Origin: Psychroflexus torquis ATCC 700755
Lineage (GTDB): Bacteria > Bacteroidota > Bacteroidia > Flavobacteriales > Flavobacteriaceae
DNA length: 64,000 bases
Direction: 5' to 3'
Assembly (NCBI RefSeq): GCF_000153485.2
Contig: NC_018721.1
Location: 2,728,001 to 2,792,000, forward strand
Numbering within the stretch: position 1 is the first letter of the stretch; every line of letters begins with the position of its first letter. Shown here one piece after another: positions 58,221 through 64,000 of this stretch. Made by a program: the position numbers and the translations under genes. The notes beneath the pieces were generated by a model. It made no database searches, was not told the origin of the DNA, and saw only the letters and a list, made by a program, of their open reading frames with translations.

Positions 58221-59300
58221 TTATAATTTTGCTTTTTTTAAAAGATAATCTGCAGCTTCAAAGGGACTCATTTGTTGAGATTGAATTTTCTTAAGGACTT
58301 CAGGAAATTCAGCTTTAATGGTTTCATTTTGGTAGAATTCTCTTTTTAATGAGTCTTCGATGGTTTGCGTGAGCCAAAACTGATTTTGATAGGCTCGTTT
58401 GTTCTCAAAGAAACCGTTAGATTTCACTATCGTAGCATATTTTGAAATCATAGTCCAGACTTTCTCAATTCCTACATTATTTAGAGCGCTGGCTAATTTA
58501 ACTTTAGGAGACCAGCCGTTTTGTTTTGCTGGGTACATGTGTAACGCATTGGTGAATTCAACTTTAGCTCTCTTAGCAGGTTTAATATTTTCACCATCCG
58601 ACTTATTGATGATAATAGCGTCCGCCATTTCTATGATGCCTCGTTTGATGCCTTGTAATTCGTCACCTGCTCCCGCTAGCTTCAATAATAAAAAGAAGTC
58701 GGTCATACTATGTACTGTAGTTTCACTCTGTCCAACGCCGACAGTCTCAACAAGTAAGATGTCAAATCCCGCAGCTTCGCATAGTAATATACTTTCCCTT
58801 GTTTTTCTGGCAACTCCACCCAGAGATTCACTAGAGGCAGTTGGTCTAATAAAGGCATTAGGCTCTTGAACCAATTTTTCCATTCTTGTCTTATCTCCAA
58901 GAATACTTCCTCTAGACACAGAGCTTGAAGGATCCACTGCTAATACTGCTACCTTGTGACCTTCATGAGTAAGACGAAGACCCAATTGCTCAATGAAAGT
59001 GCTTTTACCAACACCAGGGACTCCCGTAATACCGATTCTTAGAGATTTATTGGCATGAGGTAAACACGATGAAATGACTGTTTTTATATCATCAGTATGC
59101 CTTTTACTTCGACTTTCAATTAGTGTAATAGCTTGACTTAAAGCTGTTTTATTTCCTTTTAAAACACCTTGTATAAGCTCATTAATATCTTTTTTCTCTC
59201 GCCTCAAAGATTTAATTCTCTCAGCAGAGATAGCGCTCAAATTGGAATGAGAATCGCTTTTTTTCTCCTGAAGTGCTGATTTATTTTTTGAAGAAGGCAT
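58221..59300 (-). CDS. meaB: Methylmalonyl-CoA mutase-associated GTPase MeaB
   Basis: 359 residues. GITGVPGVGKST (P-loop), DPSSSVSRGSILGDKTRM, RPTASSESLGGVARKT, LVETVGVGQSET and INKSDG are the MeaB/ArgK signature. It loads and protects the B12-dependent mutase, so it implies a methylmalonyl-CoA mutase elsewhere in the genome. Convergent with the PAP2 gene and divergent from ohr. Confidence 0.96.
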   Translation of the reverse strand: MPSSKNKSALQEKKSDSHSNLSAISAERIKSLRREKKDINELIQGVLKGNKTALSQAITLIESRSKRHTDDIKTVISSCLPHANKSLRIGITGVPGVGKSTFIEQLGLRLTHEGHKVAVLAVDPSSSVSRGSILGDKTRMEKLVQEPNAFIRPTASSESLGGVARKTRESILLCEAAGFDILLVETVGVGQSETTVHSMTDFFLLLKLAGAGDELQGIKRGIIEMADAIIINKSDGENIKPAKRAKVEFTNALHMYPAKQNGWSPKVKLASALNNVGIEKVWTMISKYATIVKSNGFFENKRAYQNQFWLTQTIEDSLKREFYQNETIKAEFPEVLKKIQSQQMSPFEAADYLLKKAKL

Positions 59301-59387
59301 AGTTTTACATTTAGTACAAATTTATGAATTCATTTTTTTAATGCGCTATTGTGATTAGTATATTCGATTGAATTAAAAATTAAAATA

Positions 59388-59816
59388 ATGAAAACACTTT
59401 ATACTGCGAAAGCTACAGCAAAAGGAGGAAGAAAAGGACATGTGAAAACCGAAGATGGTTCAATAGATTTACCACTAAGTATGCCTAAAGAACTTGGAGG
59501 AGATGGTGCAGATGGAGTTAACCCTGAACAGCTTTTTGGATCTGGATATTCTGCTTGTTTTGGAAGCGCCTTAAGTCTTGTTGCTGATAAGCATAAAGTT
59601 GACTTAGGAGATTTTAGTGTATCAGCTTATGTGAGTATTGGTAAGGTTGAAGATGGAAATCTACAGCTATCCGTAATTTTAGATTCCTTCTTACCTGGTG
59701 TGGAAGACATCAAGACTGGGGAAAATTTAATAAATGAAGCTCATGAGCTATGTCCATTCTCAAGAGCGACAAGAGATAATATAGATGTCACTCTCAATCT
59801 TTTAAGAGACGAGTAA
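59388..59816 (+). CDS. ohr: Organic hydroperoxide resistance protein (Ohr)
   Basis: 142 residues, OsmC/Ohr fold. The two redox Cys are in GYSACFGSAL and ELCPFSRATRDNIDV, with the Ohr-type Glu/Arg pattern (LPLSMPKELGGDGADGVNPE). It reduces organic peroxides with lipoyl-type thiols. No OhrR regulator is next to it. Single-gene unit. Confidence 0.95.
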   Translation: MKTLYTAKATAKGGRKGHVKTEDGSIDLPLSMPKELGGDGADGVNPEQLFGSGYSACFGSALSLVADKHKVDLGDFSVSAYVSIGKVEDGNLQLSVILDSFLPGVEDIKTGENLINEAHELCPFSRATRDNIDVTLNLLRDE

Positions 59817-59892
59817 TCAATTACTTGTAAAATAGTTTAAAACCTCAGTACTGCTGGGGTTTTGTTATTTCATAGCTTTAATACTTACTTAT

Positions 59893-60576
59893 ATGTTGAG
59901 TTTATTAAAAGACCACTTATCAGAAGAGTTCTTTTCTATATTAGGCCCCGACTTTTCTGAAAAGGATTACATCCACTTAGATTTATCTTCACGAAAAACA
60001 TCTGAAGTTAACTTAGATTTATCGACAGAATTCGCCCTAGAAAACTATATCCATTCTTATTTGAACCAGAAAAAGGCTAAAGCCGCCTTTGGAGGATATC
60101 TGGAACAAAGAAGTCTTTATTCTAGAAGCTCTTATTTTGGTATAGAAACTACAGGAAACAAAAGGGATATCCATTTGGGTCTTGATATCTGGGCACCTTC
60201 AGACACTCTTATTTATGCACCCACAACTGGTGTAGTGCATAGCTTAAAGAATAATATAAACCATGGAGACTATGGGCCAACACTAGTTTTGGAACATCAC
60301 ATCCATAAACTTCGTTGGTATTCTTTATATGGACACCTCGCTTTAGATACCTTGTCTAAGTTTAATATTGGAGAAAGAATCACTAAGGGAGAAGCTTTTG
60401 CTAGTCTTGGGTCTAATGAGGTTAATGGAAATTATCCTCCACATTTACATTACCAATTAATCTTTGATTTGGAAGATTACGTTGGCGATTATCCTGGAGT
60501 GTCTTCAGAAAGAAAACTTAACTATTACCGCAATAATTGTCCTGATCCCAACCTTATCCTAAATTTTGAAATCTAA
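59893..60576 (+). CDS. M23-family (LytM-type) peptidase-like protein
   Basis: 227 residues. HLGLDIWAP (HxxxD zinc motif) and HLHYQLI (HxH) with YGHLA are the LytM/M23 signature of glycyl-glycine or peptidoglycan endopeptidases. Unusual: no signal peptide or transmembrane segment can be seen, and the first 50 residues (SEEFFSILGPDFSEKDYIHL) have no known domain. So it may act in the cytoplasm or be exported by another route. Confidence 0.88.
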   Translation: MLSLLKDHLSEEFFSILGPDFSEKDYIHLDLSSRKTSEVNLDLSTEFALENYIHSYLNQKKAKAAFGGYLEQRSLYSRSSYFGIETTGNKRDIHLGLDIWAPSDTLIYAPTTGVVHSLKNNINHGDYGPTLVLEHHIHKLRWYSLYGHLALDTLSKFNIGERITKGEAFASLGSNEVNGNYPPHLHYQLIFDLEDYVGDYPGVSSERKLNYYRNNCPDPNLILNFEI

Positions 60577-60610
60577 TTTTTTAACAATAGTTTACCCATA
60601 GCCTTTTAGT

Positions 60611-60618
60611 TATATTTG
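60611..60618 (+). promoter_or_regulatory. Bacteroidota -7 box TATATTTG
   Basis: TATATTTG fits TAnnTTTG, 19 bases before the TTG start at 60638. Confidence 0.6.
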
Positions 60619-60637
60619 CAAAAAAGAAAAGAAAAAA

Positions 60638-61549
60638 TTGAAACCACAAATAATAAACGAAACTTCTAGACTTAAATCTGTAATTCTAGGTGTTGCCAAT
60701 TCCAATGGAGGTGAGCCCGATCTTGAAGATGCTTACGATCCAAAATCAATTAAACACATTAAGGAAGGGACTTACCCTGAAGAAAAAGACATGGTAGAAG
60801 AGATTGAAGCTGTTGCTTTTATCCTAAAAAAACACAATGTTGAAGTTTTTAGACCTCAAGTTATTAAAGGGTATAATCAGATATTTTCCAGAGATATCGG
60901 GTTCGTGATAGATAATAAATTCGTCTTTGCTAATATTCTACCTGATCGAGAAAAAGAAATAGAAGCCATTGATTTTGTCTTAGATACAATTGATGATGAC
61001 CAAAAAATAAAACTTCCAGAACAGTGTCATATTGAAGGCGGAGATGTTATGCCTCATGGAGATTATATTTTTGTAGGAACCTATAGAGGCGAGGATTATT
61101 CAAGCTTTATTACTGCTAGAACTAATGTAGAAGCTGTAGATGAGCTTCAAAAATTATTTCCTCAAAAAACTGTAAAATCGTTCAATCTTAGGAAATCTAA
61201 TACAGATCCTAAATCAAATGCTTTGCATTTGGACTGTTGCTTCCAGCCTATAGGAGATAATTTTGCGATTATCCACAAACATGGATTCTTAGAGGAAGAG
61301 GAGTATAATTGGTTAGTTAACCTATATGGAAAAGATCAAGTCTTTGAAATCGATGCTCAAGAAATGTATGATATGAATAGCAATATTTTTTCAATTTCTG
61401 AGAAAGTGGTTATCTCTGATGTATATTTTAAGCGATTAAATGCTTGGCTAACTTCAAAAGGGATACAAGTAGAAACTGTAGATTATAGAGAAATTGCTAA
61501 ACAAGAGGGTTTGTTGAGATGTTCAACATTGCCTTTAATAAGAGAATAA
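60638..61549 (+). CDS. Dimethylarginine dimethylaminohydrolase-like amidinotransferase family protein
   Basis: 303 residues, pentein fold. IFSRDIGFVI, HIEGGDVMPHGDYIFVG, ALHLDCCF and the C-terminal LRCSTLPLIRE with the nucleophile Cys follow the DDAH/amidinotransferase pattern, which acts on arginine-type guanidino groups. Exact substrate unknown. Start TTG at 60638; the next gene begins directly after its stop, so the two are one unit. Confidence 0.85.
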   Translation: MKPQIINETSRLKSVILGVANSNGGEPDLEDAYDPKSIKHIKEGTYPEEKDMVEEIEAVAFILKKHNVEVFRPQVIKGYNQIFSRDIGFVIDNKFVFANILPDREKEIEAIDFVLDTIDDDQKIKLPEQCHIEGGDVMPHGDYIFVGTYRGEDYSSFITARTNVEAVDELQKLFPQKTVKSFNLRKSNTDPKSNALHLDCCFQPIGDNFAIIHKHGFLEEEEYNWLVNLYGKDQVFEIDAQEMYDMNSNIFSISEKVVISDVYFKRLNAWLTSKGIQVETVDYREIAKQEGLLRCSTLPLIRE

Positions 61550-62482
61550 ATGAAACAAATTACAGATACCTTAGTCATGATACGCCCTGTTAACTTCAGA
61601 ATGAATGAAGAAACAGCAGTGAATAATTACTTTCAACACTCTACAGGAGACTTACAGGAAAGTGTCAATGCCAAAGCACAGAAGGAATTTGATACGTTTG
61701 CAGATAAGTTGAAATCAGTTGGGGTTAACATCATAATAATCGACGATATTGCTTCTCAGGATACTCCAGATTCTATTTTTCCAAATAACTGGGTTTCTTT
61801 TCATGAAAATGGAGATGTAGCTCTTTATCCCATGTTTGCTAAAAATAGGCGAAAGGAGAGACGTGAAGATATTTTTAAGACCATTGAAGCTGAAGGTCGA
61901 TTCATCAGGAACTTTATAGATTATACTTCTGCGGAGCAAGAGGATTTTTATCTAGAAGGGACAGGGAGCTTGATCTTGGATCGGGTAAATAGTAAAGCCT
62001 ATTGTGCGTTATCACCAAGAGCAGACGAAGATTTAGTTATCGAGTTCTGTGAAGATTTTGAGTATACTCCAATTATTTTCAATGCTTACCAAAACTTTAA
62101 AGGAGAAAGACTTCCTATTTATCACACCAATGTTATGATGTGTGTAGCCGAAGAATTCGCAGTGATTTGCTTAGATACTATCGATGATAAAAAGGAACAG
62201 AAATTAGTTGCTGATAGTCTTATGCAAGATGGAAAAGAAATTATTTCTATTTCTGAAGAACAAATGAATAATTTTGCAGGAAATATGCTTCAGGTTCAAG
62301 GCCAAGCAGATAAATTTTTAGTAATGAGCCAAACTGCGCATCAGGCATTGTCTCAACACCAGATTAAAATTATAGAACAGTATTGTAAAATTTTAAGCAG
62401 TGATTTAGAGACTATAGAAACGCATGGCGGCGGTAGTGCAAGATGCATGCTGGCAGAAGTGTTTATACCTAAAATTGTTTAA
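61550..62482 (+). CDS. ctlX: Citrulline utilization hydrolase CtlX
   Basis: 310 residues, pentein fold. MIRPVNFRMNEETAVNNYFQ, DSIFPNNWVSFH, EGTGSLILDR and the terminal ETHGGGSARCMLAEVF with the nucleophile Cys are the family's blocks. CtlX is a hydrolase of citrulline catabolism; here it is directly coupled (no gap) to a DDAH-like gene, and DDAH releases citrulline, so a linked pathway is likely but inferred. Confidence 0.88.
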   Translation: MKQITDTLVMIRPVNFRMNEETAVNNYFQHSTGDLQESVNAKAQKEFDTFADKLKSVGVNIIIIDDIASQDTPDSIFPNNWVSFHENGDVALYPMFAKNRRKERREDIFKTIEAEGRFIRNFIDYTSAEQEDFYLEGTGSLILDRVNSKAYCALSPRADEDLVIEFCEDFEYTPIIFNAYQNFKGERLPIYHTNVMMCVAEEFAVICLDTIDDKKEQKLVADSLMQDGKEIISISEEQMNNFAGNMLQVQGQADKFLVMSQTAHQALSQHQIKIIEQYCKILSSDLETIETHGGGSARCMLAEVFIPKIV

Positions 62483-62500
62483 AAAAATTGCATATAAATT

Positions 62501-62530
62501 AAAAAGCCAGCTTTTAAAAGCTGGCTTTTT
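62501..62530. terminator. Bidirectional terminator between ctlX and recQ
   Basis: AAAAAGCCAGC-TTTTAAAA-GCTGGCTTTTT, a perfect stem with A run on one side and T run on the other, placed between convergent genes. Confidence 0.93.
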
Positions 62531-62533
62531 AAT

Positions 62534-64000
62534 TTAATTAGCTTCTTCGCTAATAAATTTTATTCGGTAAAGTCTCAATTCTTCTTCATCGTAATCGCCA
62601 TCAAACTCTTCAATAGCCGCGTTGATGCTATCTGAATTAGCTTCCAAGAAGTAATCGTGAATTTCCTCTTGTTGATCTTCGTCTAAAATATCATCTAACC
62701 AGTAATTGATGTTTAATTTAGTCCCGCTAAATACAATAGCTTCCATTTCTTTGATAAACTGCTTCATTTCGAAACCTTTGCCATCAGCAATGTCTGTCAA
62801 TGGTAATTTCCTATCTATATTTTGAATGATATACAGTTTGTTAGCACTATTGGCACCAGTGCTTTTTACTACCAAATCGTCTGGCCTTAAAATCTCATTT
62901 TCTTCAACATAATATTGAATCAACTCTATAAACTCTTTCCCAAACTTTTTAGCCTTCCCTTCACCGACACCGTGAATATTGACCATTTCTTCTGAATTGA
63001 TAGGATATTTTAAAGCCATGTCTTCTAAAGAAGGATCTTGAAATACTACAAATGGTGGGATCTCCTTTCTTTTAGCTACTTTTTTTCTAAGATCTTTTAG
63101 CATCTTAAGTAGCTTTTCATCGGTACCTCCAGAAGGTTTGGAGGAGGTGTTGATAGTAGATAAGTTAGTGAAGTCATTATCTTCTGTCATCATAAAAGAA
63201 GTATTGTTCTTTAAAAACTCTTCTCCTTTAGGTTGTAATTTCACAACTCCATAAGACTCTAATTCCTTTTTGAGGAATCCAGAAATTATCACTTGGCGCA
63301 ATAAAGCTGTCCAGTAGCTCGCAGGCTTATCTTTCCCAGCCTTGAAAATTTTAAGATTTTCAGTTTTATTAGACTTGATAAGGACGTTGATACTTCCGCA
63401 AAGCGTGTGAACTATTTCTTTAGATTTAAATAACTGTCCGGTTTCTATTACCGTTTTCAGTATTAAATCAACATCGTCTTTAGCCTCTTTTTTCTTTTTA
63501 GGATAGCGTATATTATCGTCCATGTCACCGCCGTCACCAGTCTCATTGTCAAATTCTTCGCCGAAATAATGTAAAATATATTTTCTACGTGAAATAGAAC
63601 TTTCAGCAAAAGCAACCACATCTTGAAGTAAAGCATGACCTATCTCTTGTTCAGCAATAGGCTTTCCGCTCATAAATTTCTCAAGCTTTTCAATGTCTTT
63701 ATGATTGTAATAGGCAACACAATGGCCTTCACCACCGTCCCTTCCTGCTCTTCCCGTTTCCTGATAGTAACTTTCTATACTCTTCGGAATGTCATTATGA
63801 ACTACAAATCGAACATCGGGTTTATCGATCCCCATCCCAAAAGCAATAGTTGCCACTACGACATCTATATCTTCCATCAAAAACATATCTTGATGCCTGC
63901 TTCTTGATTTAGCATCAAGTCCAGCATGATAGGGAACGGCTTTGACGCCATTGACTTGAAGTGCTTGAGACAATTGCTCTACCCGCTTTCTGCTTAGGCA
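62534..64000 (-). CDS. recQ: ATP-dependent DNA helicase RecQ (5' end outside window)
   Basis: About 489 codons are visible and the frame continues past 64000 with SRKRVEQLSQALQVNG. Seen: helicase motifs (YHAGLD, DVVVATIAFGMGIDKPDV, HNDIPKSIESYYQETGRAGR), the zinc/winged RQC region and an HRDC domain (PPFVVFQDPSLEDMALKYP) near the end, plus an acidic C-terminal tail. RecQ unwinds recombination and repair intermediates. The N-terminal ATPase motifs lie beyond the window edge. Confidence 0.95.
   Translation of the reverse strand, partial: CLSRKRVEQLSQALQVNGVKAVPYHAGLDAKSRSRHQDMFLMEDIDVVVATIAFGMGIDKPDVRFVVHNDIPKSIESYYQETGRAGRDGGEGHCVAYYNHKDIEKLEKFMSGKPIAEQEIGHALLQDVVAFAESSISRRKYILHYFGEEFDNETGDGGDMDDNIRYPKKKKEAKDDVDLILKTVIETGQLFKSKEIVHTLCGSINVLIKSNKTENLKIFKAGKDKPASYWTALLRQVIISGFLKKELESYGVVKLQPKGEEFLKNNTSFMMTEDNDFTNLSTINTSSKPSGGTDEKLLKMLKDLRKKVAKRKEIPPFVVFQDPSLEDMALKYPINSEEMVNIHGVGEGKAKKFGKEFIELIQYYVEENEILRPDDLVVKSTGANSANKLYIIQNIDRKLPLTDIADGKGFEMKQFIKEMEAIVFSGTKLNINYWLDDILDEDQQEEIHDYFLEANSDSINAAIEEFDGDYDEEELRLYRIKFISEEAN

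Noticed and set aside
58399..58869. Plus-strand frame of 156 codons within meaB
   Set aside because: Antisense to the conserved GTPase motifs and lacks any domain.

Overview
The window is chromosomal DNA of a low-GC Bacteroidota bacterium, almost certainly a member of the Flavobacteriaceae. The evidence is: several genes preceded by the Bacteroidota -7 box TAnnTTTG, frequent TTG starts and weak Shine-Dalgarno sites, a gliding-motility-type C-terminal sorting domain, typical flavobacterial proteins (DUF2851, DUF4920, MnmD, CtlX), and a DnaJ with only two of the usual four zinc-finger motifs. The many insertion elements and decayed genes resemble a mobile-element-rich genus such as Psychroflexus, but the genus is a guess.

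Layout. 1-5.8 kb (minus strand): the start of uvrB, a PrcB-like lipoprotein, a SIMPL-domain gene split by a 185-bp miniature element, and a large secreted protein with a type IX sorting domain. 5.8-8.7 kb: an ABC exporter whose permease gene is split by an IS1595-family element with perfect 8-bp target duplications. 8.7-13.4 kb: a conserved protein of unknown function, an M1 peptidase, a second miniature element, the remains of a ParDE toxin-antitoxin pair, and fabD. 13.5-15.1 kb: an array of interspersed repeats built around a small GIY-YIG nuclease gene. 15.1-21.7 kb: the complete trpEGDCFBA operon behind a classical attenuator (leader peptide with three Trp codons, antiterminator, terminator). 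21.8-25.6 kb: DUF4920 lipoprotein, ilvE, and 2 kb of non-coding repeats including a 367-bp tandem repeat. 25.6-34.8 kb: housekeeping and hypothetical genes (epimerase, SGNH hydrolase, DUF2851, PspC-like protein, mnmD, an unusual alanine symporter, a helix-hairpin-helix protein, acyl-CoA dehydrogenase, xer recombinase).

34.9-48.4 kb is the conserved translation/transcription block: four tRNAs, tuf, tRNA-Trp, secE, nusG, rplK, rplA, rplJ, rplL, rpoB, rpoC and a DUF3467 gene. 48.5-52.1 kb is a nested insertion site: a YceI-like gene has been broken by an IS630-family element with two flanking miniature elements, then by an IS4-family element. 52.1-64 kb: grpE-dnaJ behind a sequence that fits a sigma-54 promoter, a sigma-54-type response regulator that lacks a DNA-binding domain, a GNAT-like protein, a MATE exporter, PAP2 phosphatase, meaB, ohr, an M23-type peptidase, two adjacent guanidino-group-modifying enzymes (DDAH-like and CtlX) and the 3' part of a recQ gene.

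The most interesting signals are the repeat array surrounding the GIY-YIG nuclease, the link between the miniature elements and the local IS630 element (matching terminal repeats), the complete trp attenuator, the candidate sigma-54 control of the chaperone genes, and the alanine symporter with an extracytoplasmic Ig-like plus lipoyl-like extension. Nothing here was tested by database search; family names rest on motifs read in the translated sequence.
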